A stretch of DNA of 64,000 bases, from contig CAVZJO010000004.1 of assembly GCA_963775635.1 (NCBI GenBank), forward strand, positions 52,070 to 116,069. Direction: 5' to 3'. Position numbers and translations under genes: made by a program. The DNA comes from JALORV01 sp963775635. Lineage in GTDB: Bacteria; Pseudomonadota; Gammaproteobacteria; Burkholderiales; Burkholderiaceae_F. Of the stretch, positions 54,564 to 63,943 are shown piece by piece; position 1 is the stretch's first letter; every line of letters begins with the position of its first letter. The notes beneath the pieces were generated by a model, which saw nothing but the letters and a program-made list of their open reading frames with translations, was not told the DNA's origin and did no database searches.

Positions 54564-55691
54564 CTAGAACATCGCTCCGCGCGCCTCGATCGGCCACAGG
54601 TCGATCACCATGTCGTTGCGCGACACCACGATCACGTCGTGCAGGTTGATCGTCGGATCGATGTGGCCCGGAATCAGCAGCGGCTTGTCGCCGAGAACCA
54701 GGTTCGGACCTTCGTTGCCGACGCGGAACAGCACCGTGTGTTCGTCCGAAACGCCGCGCACCTGCCACCCGTCGAACGCCGGCAACGCTGGCCCGGAGTC
54801 GGTCGAGAATGCCTTCAGCCCGGCATCGAGCGTGACGCGGTCGCCGCGGGCGCTAATCACCGACGTCAGGATGTACAGCGCGGGCTCGAACGCCGGCGCG
54901 ATCGGATCGAATTCGTTCTTGCCGTAGTCGACGTCCATCAACACGTACGAGCCCGGCTGCACTTCGTTGTAGACGCCGCTGCCGGTTTCATACGGAAAGG
55001 TGCCGGTGCCGCCGCCGGTCACGATGTCGCACGTCAACGCTTCGGCCAGCAGGCCATCGCGCGCAGCACCCGCCAGGCCCGCCGCCAGCGTGATGGCCTG
55101 GCGCCGTTCGCGCACGGTGCGCCGGTGCTGCGCGGAACCGTAATAGGCCTGGAGCCCGCGCAGCCGCAGGTTCTTGTGCAGCTTGATCTCGCGGGCAAGG
55201 TCGATGACCGCCGGTGTGTCCGGCACGCCGGCCCGGCCGTGCCCGACGTCGAGTTCGATGTACACCTCGATCTCAGCGGCCAGCGCGCGGCACGCCGTCG
55301 CGAGCTGGCGCACCTGGCGCACGTCATCGACGCACACCCCGATCGTGGCCTTCGGATAGCGGATCGAGAGCGAGGCGAGCGCGGTTACCTTGCGTTTACC
55401 GATGACTTCGTTGGTCACCAGCACGTCGTTGATGCCGCCCGCGAGGAAAACCTCCGCCTCGGACACCTTCTGGCAGCAGATGCCGACTGCGCCGGCTTCC
55501 ATCTGGCGGCGCGCGATTTCGACGCACTTATGGCTCTTGGCATGCGGCCTGACGCGCATGCCGCGCACGGTGGACGAGCGCATCAACCGCTCGAGGTTCG
55601 ATTCGAAGCGGTCGAGGTCGAGCACCAGCGCTGGCGTGTCCACTTCATTGAGTGCATCGCCGACGCGGGCAGGAGTCCAGCGCAATTTCAT
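54564..55691 (-). CDS. D-threonine aldolase / D-serine dehydratase-like PLP enzyme (DSD1 family)
   Basis: 375 residues from the ATG at 55691. Fold-type III PLP enzyme: VDTPALVLDLDRFESNLERL at the start, PLP-lysine segment VRPHAKSHKCVEIARRQM, YIELDVGHGRAGVPD and TGGGTGTFPYETGSGVYNE. The C-terminal metal site is SDEHTVLF and LIPGHIDPTINLHDVIVVS, the H-x-D-P-T-x-N-L pattern of the Zn/Mn-dependent family. It may split D-threonine-like 3-hydroxy amino acids or deaminate D-serine. Divergent from the dcd gene, 35 bp upstream of the Bug gene. Confidence 0.88.
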   Translation of the reverse strand: MKLRWTPARVGDALNEVDTPALVLDLDRFESNLERLMRSSTVRGMRVRPHAKSHKCVEIARRQMEAGAVGICCQKVSEAEVFLAGGINDVLVTNEVIGKRKVTALASLSIRYPKATIGVCVDDVRQVRQLATACRALAAEIEVYIELDVGHGRAGVPDTPAVIDLAREIKLHKNLRLRGLQAYYGSAQHRRTVRERRQAITLAAGLAGAARDGLLAEALTCDIVTGGGTGTFPYETGSGVYNEVQPGSYVLMDVDYGKNEFDPIAPAFEPALYILTSVISARGDRVTLDAGLKAFSTDSGPALPAFDGWQVRGVSDEHTVLFRVGNEGPNLVLGDKPLLIPGHIDPTINLHDVIVVSRNDMVIDLWPIEARGAMF

Positions 55692-55797
55692 GGTCCTGCA
55701 GTCTAACGGCCGGTCCGCTTCAGGCCGCGCCCCTACAATCGCGCCTTCGGGTGAAGCGAGACCATTGACGGCCGCGGCGATCGCGGCATGGCTGAAC

Positions 55798-57489
55798 ATG
55801 AGCATCAAGAGTGACAGGTGGATCCGCCGCATGGCGGCCCAGGGAATGATCGAGCCGTTCGAGGCGGGCCAGGTACGGGAACTCAACGGCCAGCGGATCG
55901 TCAGCTATGGCACTTCGAGCTACGGCTACGACATCCGGTGCGCCGACGAATTCAAGATCTTCACCAACATCAATCACACGATCGTTGATCCGAAGGATTT
56001 CGATCCGAACTCGTTCGTCGACATCAAGAACGATGTCTGCATCATCCCGCCCAACTCGTTCGCGCTGGCGCGCACCGTCGAGTACTTCAGGGTGCCGCGC
56101 AATGTGCTCGTGCTGTGTCTCGGGAAGAGCACGTATGCGAGATGCTTCCGGGGCGATACACGCGTCGCCCTCGTCGACGGCACGTTCGCCACGCTCGAGG
56201 ACATGGCGCGTCGCACCGATTCCGGAGAGCTGTTCTGGGGATACAGCATCGGCGAAAACGGGCGGGTGATCATCTCGCTCCTCGACGCGCCGCGTTTCGT
56301 GGGGCGTGACTCGCTGCTCGAACTGGAGCTCGACAACGGCGAAGTCATCGCGGCAACGCCCGACCACAAATTCATGCTCCGCGATGGCCGGATGCTGGAC
56401 GCTGCTGGACTTCGCCCGGGGCAATCGTTGATGCCCCTGTACCGCGAACTTGTGCGCGGCTACGAGGTCGTCTATCAGCCGATAAACGGGCACCTCGTGC
56501 CAACGCATCGACTGGCGGACGAGTGGAACCTGCGCGGCGATGTCTACCCGGAGCTGCCGGGCACGCATCGGCATCACATCGACTTCGATCGCCGAAACAA
56601 CCGCCCAGTCAACATTGAGCGGATGCCGGCGTCGGAACACATCAGGCTTCACAACGGCGAGAAGTATGGCGAGGCGTTCGATCCGAGTGCCCATGGGGCG
56701 GCGATTCGTGATGCTCTTGAACGTCTGAGCGGAGATCGGGCTTGGGTCGAACGATTCTCTGCGGCTCAAGCGGAGCGTGCCCGCGCCTTCTGGACCGATC
56801 CGAGGTATGCCTATCTGCGCGAGCGGATCATTGCCGAACGTCGCAATCCGAGCGACTTGACACGCGAGCGCCATCGTGAAGCAACCCTTCGGCGCTATCT
56901 CGATCCCGAAGAACGGCGCAAGCAATCGCTCGTCAGCGCTGCGGCGTGGGCAGCGGATGACGGTATTCGCCGGGGAAAGCAGGCGGATGTAGCGCGGGTA
57001 ATCCGGCTGCGGGACGACATCGACGCGCAAGTCGTTCGCGCTGCGTTGGATCAGACCGGGTCGCTACGCGGCGCAGCGCGACTGCTCGACTGCGACCGGT
57101 CCGTGTTCCGCCGATTTCCGAACGTCGTCGCGAAGTTCCGCGGAGCAAGGCCGGCGCGCAATCACAAGGTCGTGGCGGTTCGACAGACGCCGGGCGTCCA
57201 CGACGTGTACTGCCTTACCGTACCCGAAGCTGGAAACTTCGCCCTTGAGGCAGGCGTCTTCGTCAGCAACTGCGGGATCATCGTCAATGTCACTCCGCTC
57301 GAGCCCGAATGGGAAGGACACGTCACCCTGGAGTTCTCCAACACCACGCCGCTGCCGGCCAAGATCTACGCGCGCGAGGGCTGCGCGCAGGTGATTTTTA
57401 TCGAGAGCGACGAGGTGTGCGAGACGTCGTACCTCGACCGCGGCGGCAAGTACCAGGGCCAGCGCGGTGTCACCCTGCCGAAGACCTGA
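55798..57489 (+). CDS. dcd: dCTP deaminase interrupted by an in-frame intein
   Basis: 563-residue precursor. Extein residues 1-115 (MSIKSDRWIRRMAAQGMIEP to the motif GKSTYAR) and 492-563 (CGIIVNVTPLEPEWEGHVTL, then EFSNTTPLPAKIYA) join to a ~187-residue dCTP deaminase, the normal size. The enzyme makes dUTP from dCTP; the catalytic Glu lies in HVTLEFSN and the active-site Ser-x-x-Arg in GKSTYAR. The intein lies exactly between Arg115 and Cys492 with no break in frame, so function depends on splicing. No strong ribosome site is seen before the ATG. Confidence 0.95.
   Translation: MSIKSDRWIRRMAAQGMIEPFEAGQVRELNGQRIVSYGTSSYGYDIRCADEFKIFTNINHTIVDPKDFDPNSFVDIKNDVCIIPPNSFALARTVEYFRVPRNVLVLCLGKSTYARCFRGDTRVALVDGTFATLEDMARRTDSGELFWGYSIGENGRVIISLLDAPRFVGRDSLLELELDNGEVIAATPDHKFMLRDGRMLDAAGLRPGQSLMPLYRELVRGYEVVYQPINGHLVPTHRLADEWNLRGDVYPELPGTHRHHIDFDRRNNRPVNIERMPASEHIRLHNGEKYGEAFDPSAHGAAIRDALERLSGDRAWVERFSAAQAERARAFWTDPRYAYLRERIIAERRNPSDLTRERHREATLRRYLDPEERRKQSLVSAAAWAADDGIRRGKQADVARVIRLRDDIDAQVVRAALDQTGSLRGAARLLDCDRSVFRRFPNVVAKFRGARPARNHKVVAVRQTPGVHDVYCLTVPEAGNFALEAGVFVSNCGIIVNVTPLEPEWEGHVTLEFSNTTPLPAKIYAREGCAQVIFIESDEVCETSYLDRGGKYQGQRGVTLPKT
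56143..57270 (+). other. Intein with HNH homing endonuclease (376 residues) inside dcd
   Basis: Starts at Cys1 (CFRGDTRVALVDGTFATLED, block A) and ends VHDVYCLTVPEAGNFALEAG plus VFVSN, with Asn376 last and Cys as the first residue of the C-extein. Block B is IAATPDHKFMLRDG (Thr72-x-x-His75). Residues ~142-170 form an HNH nuclease motif: HHIDFDRRNN, then NIERMPASEHIRLHN. Residues ~305-327 (GSLRGAARLLDCDRSVFRRF) look like a helix-turn-helix that could read target DNA. The residue before the final Asn is Ser, where most inteins have His. Base composition matches the host gene, so it is not a very recent arrival from a low-GC source. Confidence 0.93.
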
Positions 57490-57603
57490 CCGAGAACCTG
57501 CATCTCGGGCCGCAACGGCAAAGCCGCTCGACGGGCGGCGCCGATCCCTGAAAGTCTGGCGAGGGCCGATCTGACGGCGTAGCATGCCCGCTCGCCGACG
57601 TTC

Positions 57604-57619
57604 AAGGCGCCGGCGCCTT
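57604..57619. promoter_or_regulatory. 16-bp perfect palindrome upstream of DUF1326 gene
   Basis: AAGGCGCCGGCGCCTT lies 28 bp before the ATG at 57648, in the 158-bp gap after dcd. It could be an operator or part of a terminator (a TTCG follows). Evidence is symmetry only. Confidence 0.35.
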
Positions 57620-57647
57620 CGTTTCCACCAATGCAAGGGAGGGGAAC

Positions 57648-58253
57648 ATGGCTTACCACCTGGAAGGTCGCTTGCTCGAAGTCTGCAACTGCCGTGTCTT
57701 GTGTCCGTGCTGGATCGGCGAAGACCCGGATTTCAAGACCTGCGACACGATCGTTGCCTGGCATTTCGACCAAGGCACTGTCGACGGGGTCGACGTGGCC
57801 GGCTGCACGCTCGCCATGATCGCGCACGTGCCCGGCAACATCCTGCAGGGCAACTGGACGGCCGCGGTCTATCTCAACGACAAGGTTTCGTCCCAGCAGG
57901 AGCAGGCGCTGCTCGGCGTCTACACCGGTCAGAAAGGCGGGCCTGTCGCTGAGCTCGCCAAACTCGTCGGCAAGGTGGTGTCCGTGCAGAAGGTGCCGAT
58001 CACCTTCGAAGTGACCGGCGGCAATGGCACGATCAAGGTTGGCGACGCCGGCTACGCGGAGCTCGAGCCCTACAAGAGCGCCTCGGGCGAGACGACGACG
58101 CTGGCCAACACGGTCTTCTCGACCGTCCCCGGCGCGCCGGTGTTCGTTGGCAAGGCGAAGGAATATTGGACCAAGAACCACGCGGGCATGGGCAAGGACA
58201 TCAACATCAAGGGCCACAACGCGCTGCAGAGCACGTTCGTCTTCGACGCATGA
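57648..58253 (+). CDS. DUF1326 domain protein
   Basis: 201 residues; ribosome site GGGAGGGGAAC. The N-terminal segment LLEVCNCRVLCPCWIGEDPD has a C-x-C-x4-C-x-C cluster that is the hallmark of DUF1326 and probably binds metal. The rest is strand-rich (VAGCTLAMIAHVPGNILQGN, FEVTGGNGTIKVGDAG). The family typically sits next to DUF2182 membrane proteins, as here. Function unknown; metal handling is a reasonable guess. Confidence 0.88.
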   Translation: MAYHLEGRLLEVCNCRVLCPCWIGEDPDFKTCDTIVAWHFDQGTVDGVDVAGCTLAMIAHVPGNILQGNWTAAVYLNDKVSSQQEQALLGVYTGQKGGPVAELAKLVGKVVSVQKVPITFEVTGGNGTIKVGDAGYAELEPYKSASGETTTLANTVFSTVPGAPVFVGKAKEYWTKNHAGMGKDINIKGHNALQSTFVFDA

Positions 58254-58303
58254 TGTGATCGGCTGGCGCGGCATGTGCCGATGAACCAGCTCCCGGGTTC
58301 GAA

Positions 58304-59128
58304 GTGGCCATCGAAAAGGCAATGGCCGCGCCTGTCTCCAGGCGCGTGACCGACCCGCGCGCCGTGTTGGGGTTGCTGCTAGCAACGCTCGCGGCGATGG
58401 CGTGGGGGGCGCTGTGGCTGTGGAGCCTCAGTCCGTGGAGCCGCTACCTCGGTGACGGTGGCTGGGGCGACGCCGGAGCGCTGGCTGCGCTGTGTCGCGC
58501 CATTCCGCAGGGCGACATCATCGTTCCGGCCGTTCTGCATGCGATCGCCTGGGTCGTGATGATCGCCGCGATGATGCTGCCCACGACGCTGCCGCTGTTG
58601 CTGATGTTCCGACACGTCACACAGTCTCGAAGCGACCACGCGCAGCTCGTCGTGCTGGTCGTGCTCGGATTCTTCGCGGCCTGGTTCGGATTCGGCGTCG
58701 TCGCGCATGTCGCCGACGCAGCGTTGCGCTCGATCGCGGCCGACTCTGCATGGTTCATCAGCCACGGCTGGACGGTCGCCGCGGCGGTTCTGGTCGGCGC
58801 CGGGCTCTTCCAGTTCAGCGCACTCAAGTACCGTTGCCTCGAGCAATGCCACGCGCCATTTTCGTTCGTGGCTTCGCGCTGGCGCGGACGCGCGCCGTCA
58901 CGCGAGGCGCTGCGGATCGGAATCGATCACGGCGTGTTCTGCGTCGGCTGCTGCTGGGCCCTGATGCTGCTGATGTTCGTGGTCGGCATGGGCAACCTGG
59001 GATGGATGCTGCTGTTGGCGGCGGTCATGGCGGCCGAGAAGAACCTGCCGTGGGGACGGCGACTGCGAACTCCGCTCGGCATTGCGCTCGTCATCTGGGG
59101 CTGCGCACTCGTCCTCGCCAACACCTGA
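58304..59128 (+). CDS. DUF2182 family metal-binding membrane protein
   Basis: 274 residues from the GTG at 58304 (ATG at 58322 possible). Six or seven spans (VLGLLLATLAAMAWGALWLW, AIAWVVMIAAMMLPTTLPLL, VLVVLGFFAAWFGFGVVAHV). Conserved family residues include MMLPT, FSALKYRCLEQCHAPFSF and GIDHGVFCVGCCWALMLLMF with Cys and His placed for metal binding. Partner of the DUF1326 protein directly upstream. Possible metal transporter or sensor. Confidence 0.86.
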   Translation: MAIEKAMAAPVSRRVTDPRAVLGLLLATLAAMAWGALWLWSLSPWSRYLGDGGWGDAGALAALCRAIPQGDIIVPAVLHAIAWVVMIAAMMLPTTLPLLLMFRHVTQSRSDHAQLVVLVVLGFFAAWFGFGVVAHVADAALRSIAADSAWFISHGWTVAAAVLVGAGLFQFSALKYRCLEQCHAPFSFVASRWRGRAPSREALRIGIDHGVFCVGCCWALMLLMFVVGMGNLGWMLLLAAVMAAEKNLPWGRRLRTPLGIALVIWGCALVLANT

Positions 59129-59208
59129 GCGTTGCAGCCGCCGGCCGAAATCGTGGCGACCGCAGACCGCGGTGGCACACTGCGGCGTCGTCACCTTCCT
59201 TCGCCACG

Positions 59209-60426
<1,218 letters not shown>

Positions 60427-60641
60427 CCGACCGAGCGCCAGATGGCTATCCCTTCTGTTGCTACCGGCGCAGGTCGCCCCGTTACTGCGAGTCGCGGTCA
60501 GTTACGGCGAAAGCTCGCATAAATTGCTGAACGACGGACAGTGTTGGTCCGCGGTGCCGGCTTGCCAGCATTTTCACGTGGTTTTCTGCCCAGAAGACTG
60601 TGCGGGGCAGCCAGGCTGATTTCCGCGGCCGCCGAAGCCTC

Positions 60642-61058
60642 TCAGCACTGATTGCCGTTGACATCCATTCCGCCACTCGCGCCGCCCGAGCAGAATGCTT
60701 CCGATCCGGCCGCGGTCTTTGCGGTCTTCGCAGACACGCTCGGCGGTGCCGCAGCTTGAAGCTTCCTGCTTGCCGGCACTGCCATGGCAGTCGACGCCGA
60801 ATCTTGACTCGATGTCTTCGCCAAACGAATCGCAGGGTGCGCTGCCGAGGCCGAGGTCCGAACGCTGCCCATTTTGATGATTGGTGTCAGCCGGGCGATC
60901 GCTGAACCGACTGCGGAAGCCTCGACCTCATTAAGCGTGCTGCACTGGTTGCCAGTGGCGTCCATCCCGCCATCGTTGCCGCCCGAACACCCTTGGGCGT
61001 GCACAGGTCCGGCCAGAACTGCGGCCAGTGACAATGAGAACATCTGAACTTTGTTCAT
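60642..61058 (-). CDS. Small exported protein with the same Cys-Gly motif at both ends
   Basis: 138 residues from the ATG at 61058. Signal peptide MNKVQMFSLSLAAVLAGPVH (cleavage near AQG). The mature protein starts with CSGGNDGGMDATGNQC and ends with CSGGASGGMDVNGNQC, a repeated C-S-G-G-x-x-G-G-M-D-x-x-G-N-Q-C motif with two Cys each, separated by ~80 Ser/Ala-rich residues. No family recognised. The pattern could bind metal or form disulfides. The terminal Cys is the last residue before the stop. Confidence 0.7.
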   Translation of the reverse strand: MNKVQMFSLSLAAVLAGPVHAQGCSGGNDGGMDATGNQCSTLNEVEASAVGSAIARLTPIIKMGSVRTSASAAHPAIRLAKTSSQDSASTAMAVPASRKLQAAAPPSVSAKTAKTAAGSEAFCSGGASGGMDVNGNQC

Positions 61059-61499
61059 TTGAATCTCCCAGATCCAGTTGGATCGAACGGCCAAACTCAG
61101 GCTTCGGGCGCGAATTCGCGGCCTCTACCGGATAAATCGAAAACGGACCGAAAAAGCCGACACGGGCTGCGCAGGGATGACCTGTATCAGTGTCAATTTC
61201 ATTAGCGGTGGTCGCCGGTGTCCCATTGCTCAGGGATGAACCGTACGCAGGGGTGCGTTCCGCGAGCGTTCCACGCCTTCCGCCCGTCGGCGGTCACGAA
61301 GTCGTCCCGATTAGGCTGTTACGGCGCTCAGAAGCGAGCCGTGCTTGGCACAACTAGAAATTGGCCATATGGACGGCCGGGGACGGCCAAAAGCGGTTTT
61401 GCAGTTGCTTCTCGATCCGGCCGGTAGCGGACAGAATCGCGCTTTCGTTGGTGCACTCTGATGTATGCAGGCTAATTACTGAGAGGCGAGTATCGAACT
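61059..61499. other. 441-bp gene-poor region with a short coding remnant
   Basis: No intact gene. On the minus strand 61202-61312 there is a stop-bounded stretch reading DFVTADGRKAWNARGTHPCV and RFIPEQWDTGDHR before a TAA, protein-like but with no start. TGTATCAGTGTCAATTTCA lies beside it. This may be the tail of a lost gene or insertion element. The rest is upstream DNA for the Cys-motif gene and the cupin gene. Confidence 0.4.
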
Positions 61500-61829
61500 A
61501 TGGCCATTCCACACGCGCAGTCGGGTCAGGTGATAGATGTGCGGCCGCTAGGTCCTTCGTTAGCAGGCGAGCGGACCGTAGCGCTGTTCAAGACCGACGA
61601 TCTCGAAGTCATGCGGCTTGTCCTCGCCGCTGGAAAGTCGTTACCACCACACAAAGTGGCTGGCGAGATAACGATCCAGTGCATAGAGGGAAGAATCGAT
61701 GTCACCTTGAACGGCGAAAGCAGGATCCTGGAGGCCGGTCAATTGATCTACTTGGCGCGTGACGTGGTCCACGGTGTTGTCGCCATTGAAGACGCATCGG
61801 TCCTGGTGACGATCGCCTTGCTTAGATAG
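61500..61829 (+). CDS. Cupin-domain protein
   Basis: 109 residues; single cupin barrel with motif 1 SLPPHKVAGEITIQCIEGRI and motif 2 LIYLARDVVHGVVAIEDAS. Motif 1 keeps one His and a Glu and motif 2 one His, so a metal site is possible though not complete in the classic form. Upstream GAGAGGCGAG is a plausible ribosome site. Function unknown; convergent with hypX. Confidence 0.82.
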   Translation: MAIPHAQSGQVIDVRPLGPSLAGERTVALFKTDDLEVMRLVLAAGKSLPPHKVAGEITIQCIEGRIDVTLNGESRILEAGQLIYLARDVVHGVVAIEDASVLVTIALLR

Positions 61830-61931
61830 GGCGAGTACGTTTGCCTATGCTCGTCGCTACCCGAACCGATCAACCAGGCCGCTAGCTGCCATTTGCAGGA
61901 CAGGTTCAGTTCGCCCGGAAGCGGTCATCTG

Positions 61932-63767
61932 CTATGACCACCCTAGCCGAACATTCGACCTCGCGTTTAATAGCTGCCCTGACACCCCGCCGAGAGGCCG
62001 GGCAGTACCCCATGCAGATCGACGAACTATCGGGCCCGCCGCAGCGGGAGAGGGCGCCGGTACGAACGCTGGCGCTAAGTCATTCGTGGCACTCGGAGAC
62101 GCCTTGCCCTTGAATACGAACCGCCGGCGCGCATCGTGGTAGGACGGGTCGCGGCCGAAGAAGTTGGCCCACATTCTCTTCAGTTCCTCGGCGCGATAGC
62201 CGGAAAGCGGCTTGAAACGTTCGTCGGCGATGCGTCGCCCGTGCTTATCGCGCAGTTGGCGCCAGAAACACGGATGGCGTGCCAGGTCGCTCGCCCGGAG
62301 TGTCAACTCGCGCTCGAAGTCCTCGACGCTCTCGCCGAAAGCATCGTCGAGGAGTCCGATCGCCTTGGCGTAGCGGGTGCCGATGGGCTGCAGACTCTCC
62401 ATGAGCAGTAGGGCGAGGTCATTGCCCACCCGCCGCGGCAAGGAGTAGGTCCAATACTCCGAGCCGTAGAGCCCTCCCATGCCCTTGTAGTGCGGATTAA
62501 GCACCACGCCGCGACGCGCGTACACGTAGTCGGCTGCGAGCGCGAGCATCGCACCACCCGCGCCCGCATTGCCGCGCAGCGCAGCCACGACAAGGTGCGA
62601 GTTCGTGTGCAGGATCTCCCGCACGAGGTCGTTGATCGCGATGATGTTGTGCCATGACTCGCGGGCTGGACTGGCGGCTGCCTCGATCGCGTTGAGGTCG
62701 ATTCCATTCGAAAAAAAATCCTCTCCGCCCAGCAGCGCGATCACTCGGGTCGGGCGTTCGCGTGCAAACACAAAGGCGTCGCGCAGTCGAGCGCACTGTT
62801 CGGTGCTCATCGCACCGTTGTAAAAATCGAAATGCAGATAACCGACCTGATCGCGCTCCGCGTAGCGAATCTCGCGGTAAGTCTTGTGGTCGATCGTTGC
62901 CGCGATCGGGATCGTGGACGTCTGAATGCCTTGCACTCGGCGGCCCAGCACCTGAACCGCGGGCAGCTTGATGCCGGCAACCCCATCCTTGTCCTTCGAC
63001 TTCAGATGGGTGATCCAGACGGCGCCGTCAATTGTGCCGCGACAAATCGCGCCGTGCCTTTGGGCCAGGATTTCGCCCGGCGCGCCGTGCCAACGCTCCT
63101 CCTCGTGGGCGCCGTAGAGGAAATACGGCTGACCCATCGAGGCATCGAGCACGCCCGGTGCACTGTCGGCAGCGCGGATCTTCCGTACGATCATCGCGGT
63201 CGTATCGCGGGTCCAATCGACTTCACGGTCGCTCTGACGCATCGGCGGCCGCAGTTGGCCGCGCACATCCGGCCGGGCGTAGTCGAGAGGCTCCGGCTGA
63301 AATTGTCTCGACTCGAAGCGCGCCACGGCCTCGAGCACTGCACGCACTGCGGCCTCGGTGACCTCGTGCCGGTACAGACTGCTTTTCGTGCGTGGCGGAT
63401 CCTCGAGGGCAAAGGTGCGCGACGCCCAGATCGGCCCCGCGTCCATCTCGGCCGCGGCCTGCACGATGGTTACACCCCAACCCGCCTCACCCGTCGCGAT
63501 CGCCCAATCGAGCGATGAAGGTCCGCGATCACCCTTGACGCCCGGATGGACGATCAGGCAAGTGTGGCGGGCCCAAATGATCTTCGGGATCGCGACCTTG
63601 AGCATGGGCGCGATGATGAGTTCAGGTGCGTGTTCTTCAACGGCGCTCAGCATGGCTTCGTCACTTGTGGCCAAGGCGACCGAAACGGCATGACCTTGCT
63701 CTTTGAGCTCAATCAGAAGCCGCTGGCTGAGGCTGTTGTGCGCCGACGTGATGAACAGGATCTTCAT
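61932..63767 (-). CDS. hypX: HypX/HoxX hydrogenase maturation protein (CO-ligand synthesis)
   Basis: 611 residues from the ATG at 63767. Residues 1-~280 are a formyl-transferase-like module: MKILFITSAHNSLSQRLLIE, LIVHPGVKGDRGPSSLDWAI and GVTIVQAAAEMDAGPIW. Residues ~300-560 are an enoyl-CoA-hydratase-like module: VGYLHFDFYNGAMSTEQC, LLGGEDFFSNGIDLNAIEAA and ALRGNAGAGGAMLALAADY. HypX takes formyl from formyl-tetrahydrofolate onto CoA and decarbonylates it, supplying CO to the NiFe(CN)2CO site under oxic conditions. Last ~35 residues (PAAAGPIVRRSAWGTARPL) go past the usual domain end. No other hyp gene is in the window; the rest should lie beyond the right edge. Confidence 0.93.
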   Translation of the reverse strand: MKILFITSAHNSLSQRLLIELKEQGHAVSVALATSDEAMLSAVEEHAPELIIAPMLKVAIPKIIWARHTCLIVHPGVKGDRGPSSLDWAIATGEAGWGVTIVQAAAEMDAGPIWASRTFALEDPPRTKSSLYRHEVTEAAVRAVLEAVARFESRQFQPEPLDYARPDVRGQLRPPMRQSDREVDWTRDTTAMIVRKIRAADSAPGVLDASMGQPYFLYGAHEEERWHGAPGEILAQRHGAICRGTIDGAVWITHLKSKDKDGVAGIKLPAVQVLGRRVQGIQTSTIPIAATIDHKTYREIRYAERDQVGYLHFDFYNGAMSTEQCARLRDAFVFARERPTRVIALLGGEDFFSNGIDLNAIEAAASPARESWHNIIAINDLVREILHTNSHLVVAALRGNAGAGGAMLALAADYVYARRGVVLNPHYKGMGGLYGSEYWTYSLPRRVGNDLALLLMESLQPIGTRYAKAIGLLDDAFGESVEDFERELTLRASDLARHPCFWRQLRDKHGRRIADERFKPLSGYRAEELKRMWANFFGRDPSYHDARRRFVFKGKASPSATNDLAPAFVPAPSPAAAGPIVRRSAWGTARPLGGVSGQLLNARSNVRLGWS

Positions 63768-63925
63768 CGAACCGGCGCCTGCGTTGCGTTGAAAACTTGC
63801 AGCTTCATGTGTCTACTCCCGAACTGCCTTGGCGACGGCAGATGAGAGGAGGCTAGGTGCGCATTGCGTGAAGCGAATCCGCACTCGCACCTGGATTTGT
63901 GGTGGCGCTACTTAGTTTTCGGCTG

Positions 63926-63943
63926 TTTGTCGAATATTCGACA
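63926..63943. promoter_or_regulatory. 18-bp perfect palindrome upstream of hypX
   Basis: TTGTCGAATATTCGACAA at 63926-63943 is perfectly symmetric, AT-centred and 159 bp upstream of the hypX start. The size and symmetry fit a dimeric repressor site such as those of GntR-type regulators; it is not a canonical FNR/ANR site (TTGAT-N4-ATCAA). The surrounding 233 bp to the window edge hold no gene. Confidence 0.55.

Noticed and set aside
56560..56680. Free-standing homing endonuclease or group I intron in dcd
   Set aside because: The insertion is fully in frame, begins with Cys and ends with Asn-Cys with splicing blocks on both sides; it is an intein.
60482..60676. 64-codon minus-strand frame downstream of the Cys-motif gene
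   Set aside because: Overlaps the end of the signal-peptide protein, has no ribosome site and no recognisable domain.
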